Below, piece by piece: positions 27,890 to 37,617 of a DNA stretch of 64,000 nucleotides. How positions within the stretch are numbered: the stretch's first letter is position 1; the number at the start of each line of letters is the position of its first letter. The translations under genes were made by a program, and so were the position numbers. Below the pieces are notes generated by a model. It saw only the letters and a list, made by a program, of their open reading frames with translations, was not told where the DNA came from and made no database searches. Source of the stretch: Paludibacter sp. (lineage in GTDB: Bacteria > Bacteroidota > Bacteroidia > Bacteroidales > Paludibacteraceae); NCBI GenBank assembly GCA_028690665.1, contig JAQVAV010000003.1, positions 62,001-126,000 of the forward strand, read 5' to 3'.

Positions 27890-29218
27890 ATGTATAAAAT
27901 TACGTCCGCAATACTACTTAGTTTGTTTTTAGGAACACTAACATCCTGCAACATACAACGCAATCATGATCAGATTATAACATCTATTGAAAAAGAGGAT
28001 ACCTGTTCATCAGACAAAAACAACACTTATGAAATTTATATTCCGGAAAGAAAATCAACAGACAAGGTTTTGCCGTTATTGATTATTCTCGATTCTCACG
28101 GAAGCGGAAAGTTTGCGCTGAATAAATTTAAATCCGGAGCTGATAAATATTCCATAGTGCTTACAGCATCCAATTATGTAAAAAACGGATTTGAAGGATA
28201 CGACAATGCTATCCAGACAATCATTGAAGATGTACGTCAGAAATATCCGGTCGGACAAACAACATTTATAACCGGCTTCTCAGGCGGGGCACGTATGGCT
28301 CTATCGTATGCCCAGGCACATCCGATAGATGGTTTAATATTATGCGGAGCTTTGGCCAATGCATTACAGATTAACGCCTTACATTGCCCGGTAATTTCGA
28401 TTTCAGGCATGGACGATTTTAATTTTATTGAAACGGCACAATACATTTTTCAGAAACAACAAATGCCAGCAAATCTTAAAATTGAACTGACCAATGCATC
28501 TCACAGCTGGCCGGATAGTGTGATGCTTACGAATGAACTTGGTTATCTTTGTTTGTCTGTAAAATCAAAAGAACTCCCCCTTATTTCTCGATTACAAATT
28601 GCGGAATATACAGAACTGCAACAATCTCGCATCGATACTTTGCAAAAACAGGGAGACTTTCTGAAAGCAACTCTCATTGCCCGGAACATGGCTTCATCGG
28701 AGGGATTGGACAAAAACAAAACTTTTGCAGCGATCTACAATTCTCTGAAAACAAGTAAGGAATACACCGATGAATTAGAACGGCTTGCCCAGACCATGAA
28801 TTACGAACTGAATATTCGACAGACTTATATCGATGCTTTTACTACCAAAAATCTCACATGGTGGAGCAACGAAATAAAAAATGTAAACAATAAAATAAAT
28901 CAGGAACAGGATGTATATAATAAAGATATGTACCTCCGCATTAAAGGCTTTTGGGGCATTGCCTGTTATTCTTTGTGCAAACAGGCTATTATTCAGAATA
29001 ATGCCGAGATGTTGAATAAAATATTATCCGTTTATCGTATTACAGAACCTGAGAATCCGGATATGTTTTATTTTAGTTCTTTTATTCCTTTCTGGAAGGG
29101 AGATAATTCAGAAACGCTTTTATCTCTTCAGCAAGCTCTGAAAGCGGGATATTCTGACATACAACAGCTCCGGCACGATTTTCCGGAATCTATTACTTCA
29201 CAATTAAATAATTTATAG
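27890..29218 (+). CDS. Alpha/beta hydrolase lipoprotein with C-terminal helical domain
   Basis: 442 residues from the ATG at 27890. A TTG 48 bp upstream would lengthen the frame, but it would bury the lipoprotein signal MYKITSAILLSLFLGTLTSCN. Residues about 40-215 form an alpha/beta hydrolase: LPLLIILDSHGSG (oxyanion strand), TFITGFSGGARMALSYAQ with the nucleophile Ser131, and a likely His in NASHSWPDS. This resembles dienelactone-hydrolase or PHB-depolymerase-type esterases. Residues about 225-440 are helical, with no recognised family and some TPR-like character. The stop is 4 bp before the SGNH hydrolase, so the two are coexpressed. Substrate unknown; an ester on an envelope or dietary glycan is a guess. 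Confidence 0.75.
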   Translation: MYKITSAILLSLFLGTLTSCNIQRNHDQIITSIEKEDTCSSDKNNTYEIYIPERKSTDKVLPLLIILDSHGSGKFALNKFKSGADKYSIVLTASNYVKNGFEGYDNAIQTIIEDVRQKYPVGQTTFITGFSGGARMALSYAQAHPIDGLILCGALANALQINALHCPVISISGMDDFNFIETAQYIFQKQQMPANLKIELTNASHSWPDSVMLTNELGYLCLSVKSKELPLISRLQIAEYTELQQSRIDTLQKQGDFLKATLIARNMASSEGLDKNKTFAAIYNSLKTSKEYTDELERLAQTMNYELNIRQTYIDAFTTKNLTWWSNEIKNVNNKINQEQDVYNKDMYLRIKGFWGIACYSLCKQAIIQNNAEMLNKILSVYRITEPENPDMFYFSSFIPFWKGDNSETLLSLQQALKAGYSDIQQLRHDFPESITSQLNNL

Positions 29219-29222
29219 AAAA

Positions 29223-30071
29223 ATGAAAAAAAAACAACTCGTAGGTTTAGTTGCATTATTTATTACAATTTTCAACGGATATGCACAACAAAGCAGTGAT
29301 GCCCCAAAAGTAAAAATCGGGGAAAAAGAAAAAACATTGAATTCACAATGGAAAGGTCGGCGAGTAGCATTTCTGGGAGATTCAATGACCGATAAACGCC
29401 GCATAGGTACAACCTGCATTTATTGGGAATATCTGACTGAATTACTTGGGATTGAGCCATATATATACGCACATGGTGGTGACCAATGGAATAGCATTTA
29501 TAAACAGGCTGAAAAACTAAAGGAAGAAAGAAATGATAATATTGATGCCATAATTATTTTTGCGGGTACCAACGATTATAACGGTGGAATACCCATGGGA
29601 AACTTCTATAGTGAAACCATCCGGTCTGTCAATTCCAACGGGCAAATTGTAAAACGGAAATACCGCACTCCCGTTATAAATGATTCTACATTTTGCGGAC
29701 GGATTAATCGGGCAATATCGTATCTTAAAAATAATTTTCCAAAACAACAAATTATAATTATGACGCCTATTCACCGTGGGTACGCCAACTTTAACGAAAG
29801 GAATATACAACCTGACGAATATTATGCTAATGGACAGGGATTATTCATAGATGATTATGTAAACGCCCTGAAACAAGCAGCCAACAATTGGGCTGTTCCT
29901 GTGATTGATTTATATTCGATAAGTGGATTGTATCCTATGTCAGATTCTTACTCACAGTATTTTCATAATGCCGAAACAGATATGCTCCATCCTAATGCCA
30001 ATGGTGATTACAGATTAGCCAAAACCATTCAATATCAGTTATTAGCATTGCCTTCGACATTTGTACTGTAA
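29223..30071 (+). CDS. Secreted SGNH/GDSL-family hydrolase
   Basis: 282 residues with a signal peptide ending at NGYAQ. SGNH blocks are visible: block I VAFLGDSMTD (Ser54), block III FAGTNDYNGG, and block V DMLHPNANGD (Asp253, His256). These enzymes are esterases, often deacetylating carbohydrates. It follows the alpha/beta hydrolase by 4 bp. Its stop is 34 bp before the rnpB 5' end. A polysaccharide esterase role is inferred from the family and the exported location. Confidence 0.85.
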   Translation: MKKKQLVGLVALFITIFNGYAQQSSDAPKVKIGEKEKTLNSQWKGRRVAFLGDSMTDKRRIGTTCIYWEYLTELLGIEPYIYAHGGDQWNSIYKQAEKLKEERNDNIDAIIIFAGTNDYNGGIPMGNFYSETIRSVNSNGQIVKRKYRTPVINDSTFCGRINRAISYLKNNFPKQQIIIMTPIHRGYANFNERNIQPDEYYANGQGLFIDDYVNALKQAANNWAVPVIDLYSISGLYPMSDSYSQYFHNAETDMLHPNANGDYRLAKTIQYQLLALPSTFVL

Positions 30072-30088
30072 TAAGTAAAAAAATCAAT

Positions 30089-30096
30089 TATCTTTG
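30089..30096 (+). promoter_or_regulatory. -7 box of rnpB
   Basis: TATCTTTG matches TAnnTTTG exactly and ends 9 nt before the first base of the RNase P RNA P1 helix, the right distance for a start site. Confidence 0.65.
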
Positions 30097-30105
30097 CAAA
30101 CGAAT

Positions 30106-30463
30106 AGCAAGCCGGTTTGTCGCTCAGCTTTTAGCTGTGAGGAAAGTCCGGGCAACACAGAGCACCATACTTCTTAACGGGAAGTTGTACGCGAGGGCAA
30201 AGCAGTGTAACAGAAAAGAACCGCTCCGATTTATCGGGGTAAGGGTGAAAAGGTGAGGTAAGAGCTCACCGGTATTGTTGGTAACAGCAGTAGCCGTACA
30301 CCTTATGGGTTGCAAGATCATGTATACCGGCGCATGTAGGATGGCTCGTCCGATGTCGGGGGGTAGATCGCTGGAGATATTAGGCGACTAATATCCAAGA
30401 TAAATGACAAACGCTTCGCTCCTGCGAGGTACAGAACCCGGCTTACAGGCTTGCTGTTTTTTT
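30106..30463 (+). ncRNA. rnpB: RNase P RNA (type A)
   Basis: The catalytic RNA that trims the 5' leader of tRNA precursors. The universal 5' core GAGGAAAGTCCGGGC is at 30139-30153 and the 3' core ACAGAACCCGGCTTA at 30431-30445. The ends pair as helix P1 (AGCAAGCC at 30106-30113 with GGCTTGCT at 30448-30455), directly followed by a run of seven T, so P1 doubles as an intrinsic terminator. The length of about 350 nt is normal. Protein frames that open inside it are artefacts. Confidence 0.96.
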
Positions 30464-30490
30464 ATTCTTCTTCCTAAAATACCGAACATT

Positions 30491-31819
30491 ATGTCGAAAA
30501 TAAGCCTTTTTATAAAAAATCTGCTCAATTTCTTTCGGTTCGATATCTGGAGAATTACCGAATTTGAACTATCACGAACAAGAAAACTTTTGTATCGTCT
30601 TGTGAAAATCGTGATTCTTTCAACCAGAGTATTGATTAAAGAACGACTTTCGGCAAAAGCTTCCGCACTCACCTACTCCATTCTTTTTGCCATCGTACCT
30701 ATGTTTGCATTAATTATTGCCATCGGTCGTGGATTCGGAGTTGAAGACATGATTGAGAAATCCCTGCAAAGCACATTCATTGCGCAGGCTAACATGATCC
30801 CAACGGTCATGAAATTTGTAAAAAATTATTTGGAAACAACACAGGGAGGTTTATTTATAGGCATTGGTTTGATTATTTTGCTCTTTTCTGTAATCAATTT
30901 TTTCAGACAGGTGGAACTTTCTTTTAATGCTATCTGGAAAGTAAAAAAATCCCGTTCGGTCATCAATCAAATCACTATGTATTTCTCAGCTATGCTTGTA
31001 ATCCCGGTTTTACTGGTATTTATGAGCGGTTTTTCGATTTTCATTTCCACCAAGCTGACACAGACCTACATGTATTATATCTGGAGTCCACTGATCCGTT
31101 TTGTTGTATATTTCTCGCCATATTTTATAAACTGGGTTGTGTTTACCATTATGTATATGGCTATTCCTAATACAAAAGTAAAATTTTCAAATGCATTGAT
31201 TGCCGGAGTTATTGCAGGATCGGCCTTTCAGGTATTTCAGGTTTTGTACATTAACGGACAGGTTTATCTGGCCCGTTATAATGTTGTTTATGGAAGTTTT
31301 GCTGCATTTCCATTATTATTATTGTGGTTACAGATTTCATGTCTGATCGTTCTATTAGGCGCTCAAATATCCTATGCTTCACAAAATATTCAAAACTTCG
31401 AATACGAATTGGATGCTAAAAACATCAGCCATCGCTACAAAAACTTTCTAAATTTATTTGTTACTTACATAATATTCAAACAGTTGCAAAATAACGGTAC
31501 TCCGCTTACGGGTTATCAAATTGCGAATATCTATAAATTGCCCATTCGTTTAGTGAATGAAGCCTTAGATGATTTGACCGATGTGAACGTAATTATAGAA
31601 GTCTATGATGAAAAACACCGGACAAAATCCTACCAACCAGCTGTAGATATTAACCAGTTAACCGTTAAAGCTCTTTTAGAAAAATTAGAGAGTTATGGTT
31701 CCGAAGAATTTCTGGCAAACAAAGATGAACTTTTAGACATTTTTTGGCATAAGACTATTGAATTGGATGAGCATCCGGAACTTTTGTCAGATGAATTGTT
31801 AGTGAAAGATATAGTATAA
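30491..31819 (+). CDS. YihY/BrkB family inner-membrane protein
   Basis: 442 residues from the ATG at 30491. The frame extends upstream to 30404, but that part is inside rnpB. The family motif RLSAKASALTYSILFAIVPMFALIIAIG is followed by five more membrane helices, including LIAGVIAGSAFQVFQVLYINGQVYLARYNVVYGSFAAFPLLLLWLQISCLIVLLGAQISYA (quoted in parts: NVVYGSFAAFPLLLLWLQ is the core). The C-terminal 130 residues are cytoplasmic and winged-helix-like. The family was once called ribonuclease BN in error; its role is unknown, possibly in envelope transport. Transcription may follow rnpB. Confidence 0.88.
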   Translation: MSKISLFIKNLLNFFRFDIWRITEFELSRTRKLLYRLVKIVILSTRVLIKERLSAKASALTYSILFAIVPMFALIIAIGRGFGVEDMIEKSLQSTFIAQANMIPTVMKFVKNYLETTQGGLFIGIGLIILLFSVINFFRQVELSFNAIWKVKKSRSVINQITMYFSAMLVIPVLLVFMSGFSIFISTKLTQTYMYYIWSPLIRFVVYFSPYFINWVVFTIMYMAIPNTKVKFSNALIAGVIAGSAFQVFQVLYINGQVYLARYNVVYGSFAAFPLLLLWLQISCLIVLLGAQISYASQNIQNFEYELDAKNISHRYKNFLNLFVTYIIFKQLQNNGTPLTGYQIANIYKLPIRLVNEALDDLTDVNVIIEVYDEKHRTKSYQPAVDINQLTVKALLEKLESYGSEEFLANKDELLDIFWHKTIELDEHPELLSDELLVKDIV

Positions 31820-31898
31820 AAATATAATTTAAAAATTATATATACTTTATTTACAACAACATAATAAACATCATTATTTTAGTTATAAAAAATTACAT

Positions 31899-31927
31899 AC
31901 GCTCCGGTTGTTTCAGGAGCGTTTTTT
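31899..31927 (+). terminator. Intrinsic terminator after yihY
   Basis: ACGCTCC (31899-31905) pairs with GGAGCGT (31916-31922) over a 10-nt loop and runs into a stretch of six T. Confidence 0.8.
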
Positions 31928-31982
31928 GTGTCAACAAAAATCAATTAATTAACGATGGACTCGCAAATATAATTTTAAATAC

Positions 31983-31990
31983 TATCTTTG
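31983..31990 (+). promoter_or_regulatory. -7 box of secA
   Basis: TATCTTTG matches the -7 consensus, 53 bp before the secA start codon and just past the upstream terminator. Confidence 0.6.
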
Positions 31991-32043
31991 TCAGTCTTTT
32001 TACAAAGACATTTATCAGCTAAAAACAATAATATTAAGATATC

Positions 32044-35000
32044 ATGGGATTTAACGACATTCTGAAAAAACTGTTCGGAAATAAAGCTCAACGTGACCTC
32101 AAAGAAATTGCACCGTATGTCGAAAAAATAAAAGAAGCATACGAACATATCAAGACACTCTCCAACGATGAACTCAGAGCAAAAAGCGAATCACTGAAAC
32201 AACACATTAAAGATTATGTGGCTACCGAAGTTCAACGGATTAATGAACTCCGGGAATCCATTGAATCACTTGAAATTAATGAGCGTGAAAAGGCTTATAC
32301 TGAAATAGATAAACTCGAAAAAGAAGTAACTGAAAAATATGAAAAAGTTCTCGACGAAATTTTACCCGAGGCTTTTGCCATAATGAAAGATACAGCCCGT
32401 CGATTTACTGAAAACCAGACTATTATCGTAACAGCTACTGACTTTGACCGCAATCTGGCTGCAAGCCATGACTTTGTAACTATTGATGGAGATAAAGCCA
32501 TTTATAAAAATGAATGGACTGCCGGAGGAAATGTTATCAAATGGGAAATGATTCACTACGATGTGCAGTTGTTCGGTGGTACTGTGTTGCATAAAGGCAA
32601 AATTGCCGAAATGGCAACCGGTGAAGGAAAAACCCTTGTGGCAACATTGCCGGTATTTCTTAATGCTTTGACTGGAAACGGTGTTCACGTAGTAACTGTG
32701 AACGATTATCTGTCGAAACGTGACTCGGAATGGATGGGGCCGCTTTATATGTTCCATGGTTTAAGCGTAGATTGTATCGACAAACATCGTCCGAATTCGG
32801 ATGAACGTCGTAATGCTTATTTAGCGGATATTACTTTCGGTACCAACAATGAATTTGGCTTTGATTATCTGCGTGACAATATGGCAACCAGTCCGGATGA
32901 TTTGGTGCAACGCAAACACAATTATGCCATTGTCGATGAGGTTGACTCCGTTTTGATTGACGACGCCCGTACTCCGTTAATTATTTCGGGACCTGTTCCT
33001 AAAGGCGATGATCAGCTTTTCGATGAACTTCGTCCAAAAGTGGAACGCTTGGTAAACGTACAAAAAACACTCACGACTAAATATCTTGCTGATGCTAAAA
33101 ATCTGCTGAAATCTGAAGATAAAAAAGAACTGGAAGAAGGTGCACTTGCATTATTCCGTTCATACAAAGGTTTACCTAATAACAAACCATTGATTAAATA
33201 TCTGAGTGAATCAGGAGTCAAAGCACAATTGCTTAAAACAGAGGAATTTTATATGCAGGAAAACAACAAAAACATGCATATTGCTACAGATCCTCTGTAT
33301 TTTGTTATCGATGAAAAAAACAAGTCGGTTGAAATGACTGATAAAGGTATTGACCTCATTACGGGCGACAGTGAAGATCCATTGTTCTTTGTTTTACCGG
33401 ATGTAGGAAGTCAGATTGCCGAAATTGAAAAGGATAAATCGTTAACCAACGAAGAACGTCAGAATCGCAAAGATGAAGTTCATCAAAACTATGCTGTAAA
33501 ATCTGAACGTGTTCATACGATCAACCAGTTACTGAAAGCTTATGCCATGTTCGAAAAGGATGTGGAATATGTAGTCATCGACAATAAAGTTAAAATTGTA
33601 GACGAACAAACCGGTCGTATTATGGAAGGCCGTCGTTATTCTGATGGTTTACATCAGGCTATCGAAGCCAAAGAGCATGTAACTGTAGAAGCGGCTACCC
33701 AAACCTTCGCCACAATTACCTTACAGAATTACTTCCGTATGTACAATAAACTGGCCGGTATGACAGGTACAGCAGAAACGGAAGCTGGTGAATTGTGGGA
33801 TATTTATAAATTAGATGTTGTGGTTATCCCCACCAACAGACCCATTGCCAGGAACGATATGGAAGATCGCGTTTACAGGACAAAACGCGAAAAATATATC
33901 GCTGTGATTGAAGAAATTGTTCGCTTGGTTGAAGCTGGTCGTCCTGTATTAGTTGGTACTACTTCAGTCGAAATTTCGGAATTGCTCAGCCGTATGCTCA
34001 CCGGTCGAAAAATCAAACATAATGTTTTGAATGCCAAATTACATCAGCGCGAAGCAGATATTGTGGCAGAAGCCGGTCGCAAAGGAACTGTGACAATCGC
34101 AACCAACATGGCCGGTCGTGGTACCGATATTAAACTTACACAGGAAGTAAAAGATGCCGGAGGTTTGGCCATTATCGGTACAGAACGTCATGAAAGCCGT
34201 CGTGTCGACCGTCAGTTACGTGGTCGTGCTGGTCGTCAGGGAGACCCGGGATCTTCCGTGTTTTATGTTTCGCTCGAAGACGATTTGATGCGTCTGTTCG
34301 GTTCGGAACGTATTACCGGAGTTATGGATCGTCTCGGATTTAAAGAAGGCGAAATGATTGAACATTCGATGATTTCTAAATCTATCGAACGTGCTCAGAA
34401 AAAAGTGGAAGAAAACAACTTTGGTATTCGTAAACGTCTGCTGGAATATGATGATGTGATGAATTCGCAACGTGAAGTCATTTACAGTAAACGCCGCCAT
34501 GCGCTTATGGGCGAACGTATCGGAGTAGATATCGCCAATATGATTTTTGATATGTCGGATTTAAGTGTTGAAAACAGCAAAAACGATAGCGATTACGAGA
34601 TGTTGAATGAAGATTTGCTGAAAGTATTTGCGATGGATGCTCCTTTTGACGAAAGCACTTTCAACACGACAAGAATATCTGAATTATCGGACAAAGTTGC
34701 TGATGCGGCATTGGCAAACTTCAAACGAAAAATGGATAAACTTTCGGCTATTGCCTATCCCGTGATTAAACAAGTTTACGAAAATCAGGGAAAACAATAC
34801 GAAAACATTCTGGTTCCTGTAACCGATGGCAAACGTGTGTTCAATGTAACAACTCATCTGGAAACGGCTTATAAAAACGAAGCTAAGGAAGTTGTAAAAT
34901 CATTCGAAAAACAAACCTTGCTTTACGTTATTGATGACGAGTGGAAAGAGCACCTTCGCCAATTGGATGAACTACGTAACTCGGTACAAAATGCAAGCTA

Positions 35001-35355
35001 CGAACAAAAAGATCCGTTATTGATTTACAAACTTGAATCGTTCGGATTATTCAAGGAAATGCTCGAATCGATGAACCGGAAAGTGCTGGCAATTTTGATG
35101 CGTGGTCAAATTCCGATGCGTGAACCGGAACAAGTTCGAGAAGCACGCCCGGCACAGCGTTTGGATTTAAGCCGGCTCAAAACCAGAAAAGACGAAATCG
35201 GAAGTGGCTCAGGAAGCGGTGATCCAACCAAACAGGACACCCGTGAGCATCAAAAAACAGAACCGATTCGTGTAGAGAAAAAAATAGGACGTAATGATCC
35301 GTGCCCCTGCGGAAGCGGTAAGAAATATAAGAACTGCCACGGAGCTAATTTATAA
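32044..35355 (+). CDS. secA: Preprotein translocase ATPase SecA
   Basis: 1,103 residues, the long Bacteroidetes form. It drives post-translational export of signal-peptide proteins through SecYEG. The Walker A motif is in [14 protein letters not shown] near residue 190, the DEAD-like Walker B in [20 protein letters not shown], and helicase motif VI in [23 protein letters not shown]. The C-terminal tail ends in the zinc-binding SEC-C motif [20 protein letters not shown]. It has its own promoter and terminator. All exported PUL, T9SS and lipoprotein products here depend on it. Confidence 0.98.
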   Translation: MGFNDILKKLFGNKAQRDLKEIAPYVEKIKEAYEHIKTLSNDELRAKSESLKQHIKDYVATEVQRINELRESIESLEINEREKAYTEIDKLEKEVTEKYEKVLDEILPEAFAIMKDTARRFTENQTIIVTATDFDRNLAASHDFVTIDGDKAIYKNEWTAGGNVIKWEMIHYDVQLFGGTVLHKGKIAEMATGEGKTLVATLPVFLNALTGNGVHVVTVNDYLSKRDSEWMGPLYMFHGLSVDCIDKHRPNSDERRNAYLADITFGTNNEFGFDYLRDNMATSPDDLVQRKHNYAIVDEVDSVLIDDARTPLIISGPVPKGDDQLFDELRPKVERLVNVQKTLTTKYLADAKNLLKSEDKKELEEGALALFRSYKGLPNNKPLIKYLSESGVKAQLLKTEEFYMQENNKNMHIATDPLYFVIDEKNKSVEMTDKGIDLITGDSEDPLFFVLPDVGSQIAEIEKDKSLTNEERQNRKDEVHQNYAVKSERVHTINQLLKAYAMFEKDVEYVVIDNKVKIVDEQTGRIMEGRRYSDGLHQAIEAKEHVTVEAATQTFATITLQNYFRMYNKLAGMTGTAETEAGELWDIYKLDVVVIPTNRPIARNDMEDRVYRTKREKYIAVIEEIVRLVEAGRPVLVGTTSVEISELLSRMLTGRKIKHNVLNAKLHQREADIVAEAGRKGTVTIATNMAGRGTDIKLTQEVKDAGGLAIIGTERHESRRVDRQLRGRAGRQGDPGSSVFYVSLEDDLMRLFGSERITGVMDRLGFKEGEMIEHSMISKSIERAQKKVEENNFGIRKRLLEYDDVMNSQREVIYSKRRHALMGERIGVDIANMIFDMSDLSVENSKNDSDYEMLNEDLLKVFAMDAPFDESTFNTTRISELSDKVADAALANFKRKMDKLSAIAYPVIKQVYENQGKQYENILVPVTDGKRVFNVTTHLETAYKNEAKEVVKSFEKQTLLYVIDDEWKEHLRQLDELRNSVQNASYEQKDPLLIYKLESFGLFKEMLESMNRKVLAILMRGQIPMREPEQVREARPAQRLDLSRLKTRKDEIGSGSGSGDPTKQDTREHQKTEPIRVEKKIGRNDPCPCGSGKKYKNCHGANL

Positions 35356-35364
35356 AAATATCCT

Positions 35365-35412
35365 AAGGTAAAATGTACCCTGTTTGTTTCCGGGAACATT
35401 TTACCTTTTTTG
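35365..35412 (+). terminator. Intrinsic terminator after secA
   Basis: AAGGTAAAATGT (35365-35376) pairs with ACATTTTACCTT (35396-35407), with an inner CCC/GGG pair, followed by a T-run. Confidence 0.85.
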
Positions 35413-35439
35413 ACTTATAAAACACATTAAGAGACAATT

Positions 35440-36249
35440 ATGCTTTTGAATTATATCAACTGGACAGTTAATCCTGAAATTTTCCATATAGGAGGAATTC
35501 ACGTAAGATGGTATGGGCTTTTATGGGCTATCGGAATATGGTTGGCACTTGAAATTACCAGACGCATTTTTACCCACGAAAAGTTACCGGAAAACTGGTT
35601 GGACAAACTTTTCATTTATACAGTTGTAGGTACAATTTTAGGTGCAAGGCTTGGCCATTGTCTTTTTTACGGTTGGGAATATTATTCGGCTCATCCTTTG
35701 GAAATATTATATATATGGCACGGAGGTTTGGCCAGTCACGGAGGAGCAATAGGTATCCTTGTTGCAGTATATCTGTACAACAAAAAAGTGTCAAAAAAAG
35801 GATTTATCTGGGTTTTGGACCGTTTGGTTATCGGAGCGGCGTTAACCGGAGCATGTATCCGTTTGGGGAATTTAATGAACTCCGAAATCTATGGAAACGT
35901 AACAACAATGCCATGGGGATTTATATTTTCCAAAGATCCTCAGGGAGATGGACTAGCCCACCACCCTACTCAGATTTACGAAATGATATATTGCCTTGTT
36001 ACTTTTGGAGTAACATGGTGGTTATATTGGAAAAAAGAAGCGTATAAAAAAACAGGATTGATTTTCGGGGTATTCCTGATTGGTATATTTGGTTCACGAT
36101 TTTTACTTGAATTTATCAAACTCGATCAGGAAGCTTTCGAAGCAGGAATGATTCTGAATATGGGCCAAATTCTGAGCATACCATTTATCATTTGGGGTAT
36201 CTGGTTGATTCTAAAAAGCAGAAAGCAAAAAGTAGAATTGAAAAAATAA
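35440..36249 (+). CDS. lgt: Prolipoprotein diacylglyceryl transferase
   Basis: 269 residues with seven membrane helices. Lgt attaches diacylglycerol to the lipobox cysteine of prolipoproteins, the first step in maturing the SusD, FAS1, Wza and adaptor lipoproteins seen here. The signatures are IRLGNLMNSEIYG, with its essential Arg and Asn, plus HGGLASHGGAIG and HPTQIYE. It begins 85 bp after secA, past a strong terminator. Confidence 0.96.
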   Translation: MLLNYINWTVNPEIFHIGGIHVRWYGLLWAIGIWLALEITRRIFTHEKLPENWLDKLFIYTVVGTILGARLGHCLFYGWEYYSAHPLEILYIWHGGLASHGGAIGILVAVYLYNKKVSKKGFIWVLDRLVIGAALTGACIRLGNLMNSEIYGNVTTMPWGFIFSKDPQGDGLAHHPTQIYEMIYCLVTFGVTWWLYWKKEAYKKTGLIFGVFLIGIFGSRFLLEFIKLDQEAFEAGMILNMGQILSIPFIIWGIWLILKSRKQKVELKK

Positions 36250-36338
36250 TAAAAACGTTTTTACTTCTAAATATAATATAACTTCGTATACAAAATCGGC
36301 TTATATACCGGGGAATTTTTCTATATAAAACAAAATCC

Positions 36339-37091
36339 ATGTCAGGCAATCAAACGACAGATTACACAAAAGTAAAACCCTACAACGAAACAGAGGCCAA
36401 AACAGAACAACTTTCCCGGATGTTTAATCATATCTCCGGTAAGTATGATAAATTCAACGATATCATGTCCTGGGGGATAGCTCGCTTCTGGAGACGAAGC
36501 TCCCTGAAAAGCCTGCAAGCCTTTGACCCGAAACAAATATTGGACATTGCAACCGGGACAGGTGATGTTGCGATTAAATCATTTAAATTTTTAAATCCCG
36601 ACCATGTTACCGGAGTAGATATTTCCGATCAAATGATGGAAATCGGGCAAGAAAAGGTAAAAGTTGCCGGATTAGTCGGGAAAATAAATTTTGAAGTACA
36701 GGATTGTGCATCGCTGACTTTCAGCAATGATAGTTTTGATGCTGTAACGATTGCCTTTGGAATCAGAAATTTTGAAAAATTAGATCAAAGTATTCAACAA
36801 ATATACAGGGTACTCAAACCGGGAAAGCACCTGCTGATTTTAGAAATGAACGAACCTCAAAAAAACTTTTTGTTGAAACTGTATAAATGCTATACAACTG
36901 TTTTTGTAAAACTTACTTCGCGCCTGTTATCCAACGACGAAAAAGCCTATGATTATTTAACGGCATCGATGCATGCTTTTCCCAATGGGGAAAAACTAAT
37001 TGCCGCATTGGAAAAACATGGATTAAACGTTATAAAATACCGTAAATTCAATTTTGGTGTTTGTAGTATGTATTTGGCTGAGAAACGATAA
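36339..37091 (+). CDS. ubiE: Demethylmenaquinone methyltransferase (UbiE/MenG)
   Basis: 250 residues, cytoplasmic, SAM dependent. Motifs: MFNHISGKYDKFNDIMSWGI near the N-terminus, ILDIATGTGDVAIK (SAM loop), ITGVDISDQMMEIG-like region, and FGIRNFEKLDQSIQQIYRVLKPG. It performs the last methylation of menaquinone synthesis. 12 bp separate it from the thioredoxin-like gene, so they are one transcript. In Bacteroidales only menaquinone is expected, so MenG is the functional name. Confidence 0.95.
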   Translation: MSGNQTTDYTKVKPYNETEAKTEQLSRMFNHISGKYDKFNDIMSWGIARFWRRSSLKSLQAFDPKQILDIATGTGDVAIKSFKFLNPDHVTGVDISDQMMEIGQEKVKVAGLVGKINFEVQDCASLTFSNDSFDAVTIAFGIRNFEKLDQSIQQIYRVLKPGKHLLILEMNEPQKNFLLKLYKCYTTVFVKLTSRLLSNDEKAYDYLTASMHAFPNGEKLIAALEKHGLNVIKYRKFNFGVCSMYLAEKR

Positions 37092-37103
37092 AAACCTCGG
37101 AAT

Positions 37104-37607
37104 ATGAAAAAGTTCCAGTTAATTTTAATCATTTCACTCTTTGTTTTCAACATTCAGGCCCAGGATGACATTGTACTGAAAGGCAACATAGTTCCTAACT
37201 TTACGATAAAATCTGCAGGGAAAAATATAGTATCAATCTCCGAATTGAAAGAAAAAGTAGTGCTTATCAACTTTTTTGCAACATGGTGCGGTCCCTGTCG
37301 TCAGGAACTCCCGGTTTTACAGGAGAAAATCTGGAATAAATACAAGCATAATCCTGATTTTCAGCTATTAATTATAGCTCGCGAGCAAAGCGAAGAAGAT
37401 GTAAATAAATTCAGGATAGAGAAACAGTTTGATTTTAAAATGTACGCTGACTCTGATCGTAGTATTTATAGCCTTTTTGCCAAACAATATATCCCGCGTA
37501 ATTATCTGATCAATAGAAATGGCGAAATAGTTTACACATCCGTAGGATATTCTGAAGAGGAATTTGCCGTATTGTGTAATACTCTCGAAGAGTTACTTTC
37601 AAAATAA
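37104..37607 (+). CDS. TlpA-like thioredoxin-fold protein, exported
   Basis: 167 residues with a signal peptide (MKKFQLILIISLFVFNIQAQ). The active site FFATWCGPCRQELP has Cys62 and Cys65, and a cis-proline lies in QYIPRNYLI. It is a periplasmic disulfide reductase or resA/tlpA-type thiol protein. It follows ubiE by 12 bp and converges on ygiQ with only 10 bp between their stops. Confidence 0.92.
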   Translation: MKKFQLILIISLFVFNIQAQDDIVLKGNIVPNFTIKSAGKNIVSISELKEKVVLINFFATWCGPCRQELPVLQEKIWNKYKHNPDFQLLIIAREQSEEDVNKFRIEKQFDFKMYADSDRSIYSLFAKQYIPRNYLINRNGEIVYTSVGYSEEEFAVLCNTLEELLSK

Positions 37608-37617
37608 CTTTCTTAAA

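Noticed and set aside
30404-30490. Upstream extension of yihY
   Set aside because: It lies inside the RNase P RNA, including its conserved 3' core and terminator.
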